Source of the DNA: Symbiodinium natans
Taxonomy: Eukaryota; Sar; Dinophyceae; Suessiales; Symbiodiniaceae
NCBI GenBank assembly: GCA_905221605.1
Contig: CAJNDS010000024.1
Location: 62,001 to 126,000 of the forward strand
Direction: 5' to 3'
DNA: 64,000 bases
The position numbers were made by a program, and so were the translations under genes. The notes under the pieces are model-generated. The model ran no database searches. It was not told the DNA's origin and saw nothing but the letters and a program-made list of their open reading frames with translations. Below are positions 34,301-45,240 of the stretch, piece after piece; the first letter of the stretch is position 1; every line of letters begins with the position of its first letter.

Positions 34301-37300
34301 CCTCGGCGAGAAGTCCGTGGACCTCCTGACCGCCAACTTGGTGCAGCTTTGCAAGGCGGAGTGCCGCTTCCCGTACATGGATGAGCAGGACAAGATGAGG
34401 ACCATTCGTGCCGTTGTCTGGGTCATCGTGGGGTCCTTGCAGCCCGGCCGGACGCTGCGCTCCTACACCAAAGAGCTCTGTCGGGACGAAGAGTCCACCC
34501 AATCGGTGGTGGTGGAGGTCTTCATCGAGGGGGCCATGGATGTGTTCTTCGACAGTGAAATGCGGCGCTCCCTGATCCAAGACCTGAAATCCCACATTCC
34601 GGACTTGCCGTTGGTCCCGTTCCTCTTCGAGAACATCGCAGAGTTCCTCATGAAAACCTTCAGTGACACACTGCATGAAACACTCAAGGACGCGTACTTC
34701 ATCTTTGTCGATGCGCGGAAGCTCCGTGAAGACCTTCCGGTCCTCCCGACGGTTCTCTCTGGCGACCTACAAATGCAAGAGAGCCTGCTGATGCAGTACT
34801 GTGGCCGGCCTTTCATGCTGCAGCTCCGCCGTCTCCTCATCGACCGTCTCCTCGAGGATAACTCCAAGAGTCTTCCAATCTTATCCAAGCTGTCCTTGCG
34901 GAGACAGGCCCTGGTGCTTGGTCGGTTTGTGGACCTGCTGTTCAGTGCCTTGCCGGGCTTGGCCAAGATCGAAGATACTGTCCAACCTTTTCACCGGTAC
35001 ATGCACGATGCCACGAGTGGCTTGCAACTGCCGACTCCGACGCACCCAGTTCATGTGGAGGTACCGGTGCCGTTAGATGACCTCACCACTGCCTGGCACA
35101 AGCTGAGCGATTCGCTTGGAAGATGGCGAGACGCTTGCCACATGCTCTAGTTGCACTACACCAGTAGTATCTGTAGCTAAGCAGTAGCTGAACGCAGACA
35201 GTTTTCTGGTGTGATATGCCTGTGCCTCGTCGGCTGAGGATGCGTTTGCCAAATCGCGGAGGCCTGAGGAGTTGTCCCCAGAGATGATCAGGAGGTCGCT
35301 TGTCTCCCGGGACCTGGGTGACTTGGGTGACCTGGGTGACCTGGGTGACCTGGGGAGTTCCGGGAGGCCCCAACGAATAGCACGCGCCAACAGCTCTGAG
35401 AGCTTTGGCAGCGACGAGAGCCCGGGATCCTGTGCCACCCCGAAATCGAGTGCCGCGTATTTCGAACAGTACGACTCTGAGCTTGAAGAGTTCCGCTTTA
35501 ATTTTTCAATGAGAACTTGTGACACAGTGAGCCCATTTCAGGCAGCGAGCCCGAACAACTTGGAACGCTCGCCGAGCAAAAATTCAGTGCAGGTGTAGAG
35601 ACAGACATTTTGAAGTAGAGGCCGTGCTCGAGCACCTCCGGCTGATTTGCTGAGACGAGGTGTTTGGGTCTGCGAGATGCAAGAAGCGTAGAAGTGTGTT
35701 TTTCTTGGCCGGCCTCCTCCATGGAATGCCAGTCGGGGGAGACACGTGTGTCTTGTACAGGGAATACCTCCATACCTCCGGCATGCCATGAGCGTGCCAT
35801 GGTTAGCTTTGGACCGCAACGGCTATCCACTTTGTGACTTTGTGGGGAATGTCTGGATCGCCCAGTTGCCCCCCACGAGAAATGGCATGCTAGTAAGGCA
35901 TGGATGATGCCAGCGTCTGATTTCCAAGGGCTGTTTGCGCGCGATCAGGTTGCAGCTGTGCAGCATGAAGACCAACATTGGCAACTGCATCGAGACGTCC
36001 GGGATTGCAAGCTTGATCAAGACGTTCCACAGCATCAGGCAAGCTCCACCCGAAATAAGACCTATGCCATATGCACAGCTGAATGTGTGTGTGGGCAACA
36101 CTGATGTGATAGAACAATAGAGAATTGCGATATCAGCTTGTTCGCCAGGTGGGGCATTGTGTGTGCGAACAACCACCTGCACCAGCTGAACCCACACTTG
36201 GACATTTCAAGCTGCCCGTGGTGCTGGCATGTCAACATGCAACCGCGAACGAAGTGATGTTCAACACCCCGCCAGGCTTCTCATGTGCACTGAGCCAAGT
36301 GAACAAAAGCTCAGCGCCGTCTTCGTTGGCGTTAGCTCCTGGGGTTTCGGAGGAACTAATGCTGGCGGCCTACTGCTGCATTTGGCCGAAAGTGGTGTGA
36401 CCGGCTGCAAGCGTTGGATCGTCCTGGCAACAAGGTCCATTTGCATTGCTACGGTGGCGTCGACGAGGACCGCCAGCAACATGAAGCATGCTTCCAGCTG
36501 AGCTGTCCTTTGCCAGACTGCTGACATATGCTGACGCCAGGAGATTCGCCTCCCGCCAGAGCCCACCCCACAGGAGCTGAGACCCAGGCGTGCACGGCAT
36601 GGCTGCGTAGCCCTTCTCATGCAATTTGACATGCAGAGCTATGGTGTTTGGGTTGTTGTGGGGTTTAAGGACAGGGTGGGGTGGATATGAAGTGGTACCA
36701 GTTGTGCTTGTCCCTGCAAGGAGGGACTGCTTGAAGAGTGATCCGCAATGGCAGGCTGTCGTACTGGCCGAGTGGCGGCGGCGATTTGGGAAGCATGAGC
36801 CGACCCCGAAGGCATGATTGCTTTGCCTTTGCCTCCTTTTTTCTGCTTTTGTTTCGCATGTGGCGGGAGCAGTTCACGACAGCCCGAGACAGGGGCTTCT
36901 TCATCATCGGCTCATGGAGTGGCTGGACTGAGCCAGAGCCAATGGAGGCAAAATCTGCCAAAACCTTCCGAAAAACTACAACTCTGAACCCGAGCACCCA
37001 AAGCCCTTGTTGAGTTTTAACATCTCTCCCGGAGAACTAACATAGCATATGCACATGCATAGCGCGACATGGATGGGTGGCAGTCGGTTGCCCAAATGCT
37101 GAAGCTTGAACCCTGAACATCCCTAAGCCCTCCAGCCTACGCAATGCCAGGACGAAGGGGATGGCTGCAGCGGCCCTGGTGATCATGCGTGGGAATATAA
37201 GTGCGAATTTTCTAGGGCAAGTACGGGCATAAAGTCTGGATGCAAGATACTGCGAGGCTACGGGTACACGCTTGTCCTGGGCGATACCAGATGGGCCGGG

Positions 37301-39484
37301 GCCCCATGCCAGTATGCATCTAGAGAATCTATATCTGCATGTTCATGAATACAACTCGGCATCCTTGCTGCAGGAGCAGTTCCAGCTGCTCATTGACAAC
37401 AGCTATTCCAAGGCCTGAGAAAAGTTTCTTGCCAATCGTTGCAGAAGCTAGGGGCAGAAGTGCAGGTGCTGCACCCGCAGCGCTACAAGGCACCAAGGGC
37501 TCATGGTGGTCGCTTGCTTCTGTTCTGCCCTGGGAAGTCGGAGTGCAGGCGCCAAAGGGAACGGAGGTGTTTGGACCAACTCGGCAAGAGGAGGTCATGC
37601 AGGCACCAGACACTTGATAGAAGAGAGCGATGCCACTGGAGAACATTTCTTTGGGAAGCAGAGTCAGCTGGCAGTCATGATATCGGCCTGGCAGGACAGC
37701 ACTTGGTTCGTTGATGGACGGCCCTTTAGCACCCAGATCCGTGCCATCACGGCTTCAGCAGGTGCTGTCGATGCATTCTTAAGGGTAGAGCCGTGCTGTA
37801 ACTTGTCTCTTTCCATCTCTCCGTGTCGAATGCTATATTGAAGATGCGAAGTAGGTTCGACGGCGGTGGCGACTCCGGAGCCGTTGACCTTCACCAACGA
37901 GGACTGAGCATTGCACTGCCTTGCCACTCTCTGCAATCCCAGATGAACATCGAACGTATCAGGACGAGGGTCTGCCAGGTCAGCTGTACCGCATCCGTTC
38001 GGCTCTCGGGAGCATGCGGACTGTATGAAAAATCGCCACTCTGCTCTTTTTTTGATTGTTGGGGGGGGTCAGGCCTGCACATCGCTGGCAAGTGGAGAAC
38101 GGTCACATGGGCCAAAGCCAAAGAGGCCGGTCGGAGTCGGATTTCTTGTCTTCATCACATTGCAGTGCTGAAGAAGCCGATGCCCAGCCCTTGAGTCTGT
38201 GAGGCTCCCCAGGGTCTCCTGGCCCTCAAGGGACCTGAGGCCCTGCCCTGGGAGTTTCTTCATTTCCCTGTCCGTGTGTTTCACCGTCCTTTTGTAGAGT
38301 TGGCTTCAATCTGCAGGCCAAATACTATGTCGCAGGCAGTTGGAACGTGCGCATCTCAGCTTCTAAGCTTCCGAAGGAACATCTTGCTTGTGACAATCAG
38401 TGATGTGATTGAGTGATGTGGGTCTCCCTTGCCAGAACTATCGGTTCGAAGAGATGACGGCCGCTAGCGAAGGCACCTACACTTGCGAGGCAAGTCTGCC
38501 TACGATGCCTATGGGATACACATGGTCATTAGAGACGTGCAGCAGCGACTGCTTTTTGGCGTGCCAAAGCGTGTTAGGTATCCCTGACCTCTGGTCCTAA
38601 TCGGTTCCAGATTGCGAGAAATGGTGACTGGCACCAGGCTGTCTCAGACTCAGGCGTCAGTTTCTTGTCCACTGTATTTTGAGGGTTTGGCGTTTGCACT
38701 TTGTTTTCCCAGATGGTGCCGTGGTTGCTAAGATTTTCCCGGTATCGCCAAATGCTGGTCCGACCGTCGCGTGCTTGGCCAACTCAGCGAAGTGTGCACA
38801 AAGGGCCCTAACATGAAGGTCCAGACTCAGTGTGAACCCAGGCTGAGATAGAAGGGCCAATCGACCGGAAGGATCGACACTGGCCTGGTGCTGAGCATAC
38901 CCAGAAGAAATTCATATGGCCGTTGTTGCAAGTCCTCTACAAGTGCTGGCGCAGGGGCCTTTCTTGCGCATCAGGTTAGTCAGCGCAAGCACGGGAGACA
39001 AGCTCAAGATTACTTTCCAGCGCACCATCGATGCCTCGGGCAGCAGCAAAATGAAGGCCATCCTTTTGATAAGGGTTGCTTAGCTCGGCCAACTTGACAT
39101 CGTAGTTAGAACAGACTCTTGCCTTGCCTTGCTGGCACAGGTGCTCTGGGAGAAGTTCTAGTCGGAAGGCCCCATGCCACCTGCAGTACTTTCGACACTG
39201 GCATCTGACTTGCCTGGAGGCCCTGAAGGTGCGCACGGGACTCGGGCTGCCAACATCTTCGTAGAATCCTACGATTTCCATGCTTCTGGTCGGAGAAAAA
39301 GATCGTGCACGCGAGCGGGCTGCAGTTCGGAGCCCGCATGCATGAATCGCTCACGGAGATGACAGCGGAGACCAACACTTGCGCTGTGAATGGGGCTGCA
39401 GACATGCCGCTACCTCCGCCAGAGTACTCAGCGCATGGTGCCAGCATGCAAAGTCTCATGGAGATCAGCCAGCATCCAACATGA
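28342..39484 (+). CDS. Ketosynthase-like protein with GSW-type C-terminal domains, many exons
   Basis: Beta-ketoacyl synthases condense acyl units in polyketide or fatty acid synthesis. Exons seen: 28,342-28,540 (GTLEMQPYDDEPGPQHVF); 28,729-28,878 (LRTDQLSFKFFCRGREALQ); 29,556-29,606 (CDTVIEVPIMRWEHD); 29,682-29,735 (YDPSPDAWKKDPPMTN); 29,804-29,877 (HASFVDGVDLFDNKLFGLS); 29,931-29,985 (MDPGQRLVLEVTYDALY); 30,041-about 30,110 (SGMRKNTLINSTCG); 30,435-30,487 and 30,560-30,646 (KGASLAIDTEAASGLSAVFW across the join); about 30,965-31,075 (GRCFTFDASAQGHVR); about 31,342-31,446 (NSGKSAGMPWPQGPSS); 31,631-31,717 (LDVDVVECHGSGRFIADAIE); 35,950-36,038 (MKTNIGNCIETSGIASLIK); 36,149-36,255 (NNHLHQLNPHLDIS); about 36,280-36,395 (VGVSSWGFGGTNAGG). 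The tail (36,842-39,484) follows. Joins from 29,556 to 30,041 and at 30,487/30,560 and 36,038/36,149 are phase-checked. Active-site Cys is Ala and the KTNIGH His is Asn. Start not found; one exon between 31,717 and 35,950 is missing. Confidence 0.75.
31718..33600. other. Ketosynthase-gene intron with telomere-like sequence
   Basis: About 15-30 residues of ketosynthase should lie between the exon ending at 31,717 (phase 0) and the one starting at 35,950 (needs two preceding bases), so a small exon is probably hidden somewhere in this gap. Bases 32,420-32,590 have TTCAAGCA-type repeats, and 32,640-33,150 is a degenerate TTTAGGG array. Confidence 0.5.
32640..33150. repeat. Degenerate TTTAGGG array
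   Basis: Motifs TTAGGGTTTAGGGTTTCG, GGGTTTACGG, TTTTAGGGTTT recur on the + strand with many substitutions over about 500 bp. No protein evidence overlaps. Confidence 0.8.
33623..35150 (+). CDS. Intact-looking gene of unknown function inside the ketosynthase gene
   Basis: The main exon, about 34,297-35,150, gives some 284 codons ending at TAG 35,148-35,150. It begins GPLGEKSVDLLTANLVQLCK, continues through VVWVIVGSLQPGRTLRSYTK and FIFVDARKLREDLP, and ends with SLGRWRDACHML. Codon use is strongly exon-like throughout. An upstream exon, 33,765-33,964 (GELVRIATLINKLVDMD, WDEDQEQELFENSVSTCLEV), sits between CAAG and CAG/GT, and a short one may lie at 33,623-33,672. The junction 33,964/34,297 is not in phase as drawn, so a small exon or a shifted splice site is missing. 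The protein looks alpha-helical, soluble, without signal peptide; I do not recognise the family. It shares no motif with ketosynthase and has its own stop. Confidence 0.6.
35250..35598 (+). CDS. Possible exon with Gly-Asp-Leu repeat
   Basis: The frame reads SSAEDAFAKSRRPEELSPEM, then a GDL tripeptide repeated from a nine-base unit at about 35,318-35,352, then Ser-rich SSESFGSDESPGSC and AYFEQYDSELEEFRF, with TAG at 35,596-35,598. Composition is coding-like, but no acceptor, start or family could be fixed. It could be a 3' part of another gene or an alternative tail of the nested one. Confidence 0.35.
36842..39484 (+). CDS. Tail of the ketosynthase-like gene: two GSW/EQFQ-type domains and C-terminus
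   Basis: Domain 1 pieces in order: 36,858-36,960 (GFFIIGSWSGWTEPEPME), 37,373-37,411 (EQFQLLIDNSYSK), 37,550-37,605 (APKGTEVFGPTRQEE), 37,700-37,730 (TWFVDGRPF), about 37,965-38,005 (DEGLPGQLYRIR) and 38,071-38,133 (LHIAGKWRTVTWAKAKEAG). Domain 2: 38,304-38,360 (AKYYVAGSWNV), 38,436-38,500 (YRFEEMTAASEGTYTCEASL), 38,605-38,640 (RFQIARNGDWHQAVS), 38,712-38,800 (DGAVVAKIFPVSPNAGP), 39,000-39,065 (KLKITFQRTIDASGSSKMK). The last exon ends LPPPEYSAHGASMQS...QHPT with TGA 39,482-39,484. Similar GSWNDW modules accompany dinoflagellate ketosynthases in my recollection; they resemble carbohydrate-binding or E-set folds. Whether the tail is truly joined to the ketosynthase is inferred from order and strand. 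Confidence 0.6.
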
Positions 39485-39771
39485 CTTGAAACACTAGCGA
39501 AGAACTGTATATGAGCACATTGCAAAGTGCGGCTCAATTCAAGCTTGAGCCCTTGCCAAACACATCGTCATCGCGTGCAAGTTGTAGCCGGCTGAGCGAG
39601 CTCCTCATCGCCATGGCCGGATGAGAGCATGGGCGAGAAACCTGATCCAAATGACTTCCTTCCCTGGCTGGGTCCAAGGGAGGCAGGAAGCGGCACGGCA
39701 CATGACGCAAGATGGCTTCGGAACCTTGCAACAAGTAGTAGTCGTTGTCGTCGGGCAGTGATGGTATGTGG

Positions 39772-39808
39772 ATGTGGTGGTGGTGGTGGTGGTGGTGGTG
39801 GTGGTGGA
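39772..39808. repeat. GGT microsatellite
   Basis: About eleven GGT/TGG triplets in a row. His- or Gly-only frames across it are artefacts. Confidence 0.95.
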
Positions 39809-40010
39809 CATGCTCAACGTCAGCCGTCACCTTCGCTACAGTCGGTGACGTCCTTGCTGTGTATGCAACAAGTGGACTTGCGCTTGAGTGATGGAGTTTG
39901 CTGCTTGTGTCACTGCTTCCGACTTAATAACTAAGAAGGGTCAGGAACCCTTCTTAGGACTATGTGAGACCGGCACAAGACTATTCACCCATCCGATGCG
40001 CCCGGTGCAG

Positions 40011-41000
40011 GTATTCGAGCCACCCGCAGCCCTGGACGGCTTTGGGTTTCCAGATCTACTAGGCGCACTCGTCGGGAAAGGGCACAACAAAGTAAGACCT
40101 CAGATAAATTACGTTGCTCGTAGTAGAAAGTAAGCTGATCTCGAAGACCCGTTTCCCAAATCCCGTGAGCAGGACTCAGGCATTCTTGACCAGCCTTGCT
40201 GGTTGATGGCATCATCAGTTCGGGTGCGGGCAGCGCTAAGAGATGTTCAGCAAATCCGGCAGGTCCGCTGGCACCCCCCGATCCACCGGGCAGGTCGGGC
40301 TGCCGATCTCGCTGATCAGTCTGACCCTGTTTGAGACTGATCCCCATTCTGCCTGCACAGACCGGGGTCAGCGCCGCCAAATCTTGATCCTGATGGCGCC
40401 CTGCTGAGCATCCTGTCAGTGGCAAGTGTGAACAAGTTTTTCCATGAATGCGAATGCGATGCAACGTGTCGCCTCGCAGACTATGCATTCCGGGCCGCGG
40501 CTATTGAGGTGGGCATGATTTGCATGACTCGCATATACTCGCATGGTTCGAAAGCACTGCGTTTACTTGATGTTTACTTGTGTCCCATAGCGGCGTAGCG
40601 CCACTATGATGAGCCATGATGAGCCATGTCTCTTCCCACATCTTTCAGGCACTCGAGCCGGGGCGCGGCCTGGATGGCCTTGCGATCACAGACCTACTAG
40701 GTGCGTTCGTTGCGAGAACGCAGGGCATCTGAAGGCATGGCTCTCGGAGCAATCTCGGAGCAGGCTCAATGCCTCTGCAGCTCGACCCTCCGGGCAGGCC
40801 ACAAAAAATATCCGAACACCTTCGTTCGAACACCTTCGAACACTTCGGCTTCTGCTTCGGTTGCCTTCCCTTGCAGACCGGGCTCGGCTCCGCCCATCCT
40901 ACATCCCGATGGTGCAAGCCACAGATAAACACGGTGGCAGCAAAGGGCGCATGGTTCTTAGAGGCATGTTGAAGTGTGCAAAGCAGGCTACCCCTTCCAA
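40011..41000 (+). CDS. Unrecognised gene with a duplicated exon pair
   Basis: Copy 1: 40,011-40,080 (VFEPPAALDGFGFPDLLGAL) and 40,361-40,508 (PGSAPPNLDPDGALLSIL, then SVASVNKFFHECECDATCRL and ADYAFRAAAIE), each flanked by AG and, for the second, GT. Copy 2: 40,649-40,724 (ALEPGRGLDGLAITDLLGAF) and from 40,877 (PGSAPPILHPDGA). The pairs align by eye at roughly two thirds to three quarters identity in their cores. The ALLSILSVASVNKFFHE stretch is vaguely F-box-like, not enough for a call. Copy 2 loses its frame after HPDGA, so it may be a decaying copy or have a different splice. Confidence 0.45.
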
Positions 41001-41227
41001 ACTGCGGCGACCTTCGAAGTGGGCACCCCGGCACCCCGGCATCCCGAACCTCCCGTGGGCTGGCTGGCATGTGGAAAGCTTGGATGTGTTTACACCGAGG
41101 CGGCACGGAAGGCGGCGTACCGGGAACAATTGGAGTTGCCAAGCAGACCACGATCTGCACCACTTGAGGAGGCTTGGAAGAGGCCAAGGCAGTGAAGGCT
41201 GTGATGTGTGTTGTCGCTTGCTTTCAG

Positions 41228-41430
41228 GAGATCGTCAACGTGCTGCATGAAGAGGCCCGAATCCTTCAAATTGTTGTCAGCTCAGGAGTGGTAGACGTTC
41301 GCTGCCAGGCCTTCCGTGTAGATCCGCGAGACAAAGATCTGTTCGCGTTCCAGGCTTTTTTTCTTATGTTTTGTGTCAGAGCGCAGTGGGCATCCAGGGT
41401 CGGATGGCATATGGATGGCATATGATGAAG
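41228..41430 (+). CDS. Possible internal exon, unknown protein
   Basis: After TTTCAG at about 41,227 the frame reads EIVNVLHEEARILQIVVSSG and continues to FRVDPRDKDLFAFQ. It follows the duplicated exons on the same strand and may belong to that gene. No family recognised. Confidence 0.35.
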
Positions 41431-41648
41431 CTGCCTGGTGAAGGCTCCAGCCGTGCCACCTCCAAGGTCGCCCTCCCCGTTCATGGGAGAAGGTGCAGAC
41501 AACGTGCAGCTGCCAACAGAGTTCCAATAGAGTCACTAGAGCGTGTAGTGTTTACATGTGCTACGAACTGCTGAGAAGCTTTAACTTGCTTGGAGGCACG
41601 CGGGCGCTCTATGGACTAGCGTCCGCCGCGTCTGCAAGATCCTTGCAG

Positions 41649-41842
41649 GTGCCGTAGTTCCTACTGCAAGCACGGATTTGACTCGACTTAGCATATCTGT
41701 TGCAAAGAGAGTGTGGAACCTTCAGCACGGAGATGCGGATCAGGCGGCTGCCATGGCGCTGGAGGCAGCACCTGACTCGGTCACGAAAGTCAGCCCTGCC
41801 ACTGCTGTAGCTGATGCTGTTAAACCGACTCTTCATCCATGA
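41649..41842 (+). CDS. Terminal exon, unknown protein
   Basis: After CTTGCAG at 41,648 the frame reads GAVVPTASTDLTRLSISVAK, then RVWNLQHGDADQAAAMALEA, and ends KPTLHP with TGA 41,840-41,842. The frame is Ala/Thr-rich with exon-like codons. Likely last exon of the gene starting near 40.0 kb, but this is by position only. Confidence 0.45.
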
Positions 41843-44690
41843 GATGTGGGAACAATTGGAGTTAGCTCGATAGAGTGTACAGTCTAGGAGACGGAAAGTG
41901 GAGAGTCTTCACCCGAGGATCGCTTCACTCCACCACCCACGCAGGCAGCTTCAGACAGAATTTAGTGCTAGTGATTCTCAGCCCTTGACAGCCCTTGTGT
42001 GCCGCTGCATATGCGACACCGCTGCAGAAGGCAGACATGGCTAACGAAGGTGTGTAACGTGCCACAAACCGGAGGTGCATCACAGCCTTCTCTCGCAGGC
42101 GCCTTGTAGTGGGTATGTTGCAAGAGTAAGGCGGCATGAGATGGCATGAGATGGCATGAGATGCCAAATTATTTTGCCAGTCTCCGGCACCTCACTCGCA
42201 GTCGCCTTTTGGCGTGCGCCTGGCATATTTGACGACTCTCAGCGCCTTCTTTGAGATTCCGAGATTCCTTGGGGTCTTTCCATGGTCTGCTCCAGTCTCC
42301 CGGCCTCCACGTCCCCGTCACGCGGCAAGCTCAGTTCCCACGCCGTTGGGTCATGGGAATTTTTGTATTGTACTGTACCCCCGCTGGGAGGAAGGAACAC
42401 ACCTGCTATGTTGGGGTGATGTTGGTTTTGATGGTGGAACGACGCAACGACTTGTAGGCACCAGCCGTTTGGTGATGATGCGCCGGCTCTTTTGCACCCT
42501 GGGGTGCGACACTGAGCGCGTGACACGTGCACTTGGAGACTGGAGACTGCTCGGGTGATGTCATGGCGGAGGCTGTCCGAGCCTTTGATCCCATCAATCG
42601 GCCCATATCGGCGCCACCTGCGCCAGAATCCAGCCTGGAAGGGCATCAGGTGGGACGTAACTTAAAGCCCCAAAGATGTTCAAATGGGTCGTGCAACTTG
42701 GCACAAGAGAGGCTGAATACTCTGGGGACATTCGTGGCAAGCTCAGCGGCGTTCTAGCTCTTGTAGCCGTCGGGCCCACTTGTAAATGTCGTGCCGAATT
42801 CTGCGTTCACGCGAGGTTGTGACCCTCTCTATCCGCACTTCTGGCAGATGAAGAAGGGGCAGAATGTGAGCTCCTACAGACATGCGGGGTCGATAAAAGT
42901 TCTGGGCCCTTTTGGGAGTTCCTAATACTTTCAAGTTGCACGCGACGAGGTCAATTTGCCGAAGCCCTTGGACCCCTGCGAGGCCTCTGAACAGCTCAAA
43001 ACACGCAGTAATCGTACTCGCAATGAAGTGGCTGTGCGGGTGAGTGGCTCGGTGAGTTTCTTGCGGCCAGGAAATTGTCAATCATAGGGCCAACTGTACA
43101 GGGTTGCTGCCTCAGATCCCTTGCCATTTCAGAAAGCAGGCCAGAAAATCATGATGACGCTCTCTCTCTCTCTCCCTCTCTCTCTCTCCCTCTCACTCTG
43201 TGGAAGTGCAGAAGGAGTGGAGCAATGCCTTGTCAGGTCCGAATTTGGACAGTCGCAGCTGGCCTCGGAATCTCTGGACGTGGCAGGCCGACACAGCTTG
43301 ACACTGCGGCATGTCTGCTGCTGCAAAGCAATAGCTTAGTAGCTTGTGTGCACTGCAAAGCTGAGCACTGTATACCTATGGCCCACGGCAGCTCAATCAC
43401 CGCTGGGCCTGGGCTTCGCACCTGCGCAAATCTGAGATCACCTTCGTGCTGTGACAAATTGCATCTCTGAGTTGTGACCGCTGGGCTGTTGTGCCAACGG
43501 TTCCGACGAAGGCCACGGGCTTCTCGACATATGGGCATGTGCCTAGCATCTCGGTTCACAACGGCTGCTGGCAAACCATCTCTGGTCGGTAGAGCGTCTC
43601 CGGCACCGAAACAGGAAAGTGAGAGGAGTACGGGTGAGGACTGGACAGGCAGCGCAGAGCTCTGAAAAGATTCCTGGCCAAGGATCCCCCTCGCCGCCGT
43701 GGGACAGCAGGCCTCAGAATCTGTCTGGTTACAGATGCTCTAGCCGGCTGTTGATATGGTCTTGAAAAGCATTCACAAGCGCACATCTTGCCTCAGAAGG
43801 GGCTCAAGCTGTGGACACTTTGGGGCGCCATGGGGCAGAGCTATTCCTTGTCGACGTCCTGTTGCGCATCACGGGAACGGTTGAACTCGGACTTCAAGGC
43901 AGCCTGAGTTTGCATTATGTTACATTGGAAAATTGTGGTTTAGGTTTACCTTGCCAGGCTCGCGGCGCGAGCCCTCTGCGGAATCTGGATTCGCACTGGC
44001 CTTTGTGTAAATTTGTATCTTGATCATCTTGCGCTTGTGCCGCCATAAGACTCCCAAGGAAACTTTCCCCAACCAAGTCCAGCACCTGCAAAAGCAGAGA
44101 TGAGTGGGCAGTTGCCCCAGCCGCACTGCGTTTGTTCTGATTGTTGCTGGCCAGTTTTGGGGGAAATCGTAGCAAGAGCCTAAGCTTCGAGCAGCAGGAG
44201 CTGGCAACTGAGGCGGATGATGTCGAAGCTGGGTCGCCTTCGTACTTCGGCTCCCATTTGGGCCCCTTTTCTCCTCTCCTTTCTGACGCTTAAGGAGTCT
44301 GTTTTTGTGCAGGCTGAATGTGGAGATGGCCCCAGAGAGTGAAGGCCACATGGCCATGGCCCCGGGCATCTGTAAGAACGTGCTAATTTCACAATATTTG
44401 ATCTCCACCACTCGCAAACGAGCCCAGGCTCCTGAACCCGCACAGATGGAGCCATCTGGAGGAAGTTGGGGGGGGTGGGGGGGGTGGGGGGAAGGCACCT
44501 TACTGAAGCATCTCAGGGCTTGCCTCCCAAGCTTGCAGGATGTGGAGCCGAGGAGTGCCAGAGGCACCCGGAGTGTGGGGGGGGGGGGGGGGGGGTCAAT
44601 CGGGGTGTTGAGCTTGAGCTGATGTTGCATCACCCCCGCCAGGTCCCAACGCAGGCGACTGGTGACCTTTCAAGCTGGTGGTGAGTCGCC
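41843..44690. other. No gene recognised; simple repeats
   Basis: A GAGATGGCAT repeat (about four copies) lies at 42,130-42,165 and a CT microsatellite at 43,160-43,198. A short exon-like piece at 42,548-42,632 reads VMAEAVRAFDPINRPISAP. G runs at 44,467-44,492 and 44,577-44,596 inflate Pro-rich frames on the minus strand. Confidence 0.5.
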
Positions 44691-45240
44691 TATGCCAGAA
44701 ACTTTGCCAGAAATACAAGCCGCCCAGACCTTGATGGAATCTCTGCTTGGCGTCAAGGCCGTCCGCATCAACCACTCCTCGTTTTCCAGCCGCTCCACCG
44801 CGCATATTGCGGCGACATCCACTTCGAAGCCTCCCCAGCAATTCCTCCGCTTGCCGAGGAGTCAACGCACCAAGACAGCATGCACTCGGACGAAGGTGCT
44901 GTCCAAAGAGAAAAGCTGGGGGGCTTGTAGATGCATATGATGCATGTAATGCATATGCAGCAGCTGATGCCTTTCAAAATGTAGCCTTTGCGGGCCTCGG
45001 AGGCCCTCTGCGTCTTCGAGGGATGTTCGAGAGCAGCCAGGTCAGCCAGGTGCCTCACATATTGCCCACGCATCGGGTGCTGCTCATGTACGGCTGTTGC
45101 GAACATGTGCAGGATCCGGACGGACAGTGTCGATACCAGACAAAGTCCGAGCCACCTTGCAGGCTCACTTGCCGAACTTTGCCGTGTTCAATATCTAACT
45201 CCCATTTCGTGAGAGCGTGCGGTTGTTGGTGTTCTTGACT
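44691..45240 (+). CDS. Possible exon region, frame uncertain
   Basis: Between 44,692 and 44,940 two + frames stay open; one reads LPEIQAAQTLMESLLGVKAV, the other ISAWRQGRPHQPLLVFQPL. Composition is exon-like but the frame cannot be chosen without a homologue. A further open stretch at 44,985-45,060 reads FAGLGGPLRLRGMFESSQVS. Confidence 0.25.

Noticed and set aside
43790-43810. GGCTCAAG resembling a second spliced-leader relict
   Set aside because: Only the last eight or nine bases match; the rest is not above chance.
43920-44633. 237-codon minus-strand frame
   Set aside because: Pro runs come from G tracts at 44.47 and 44.58 kb; no domain, no splice logic, and frames on the other strand are also open.
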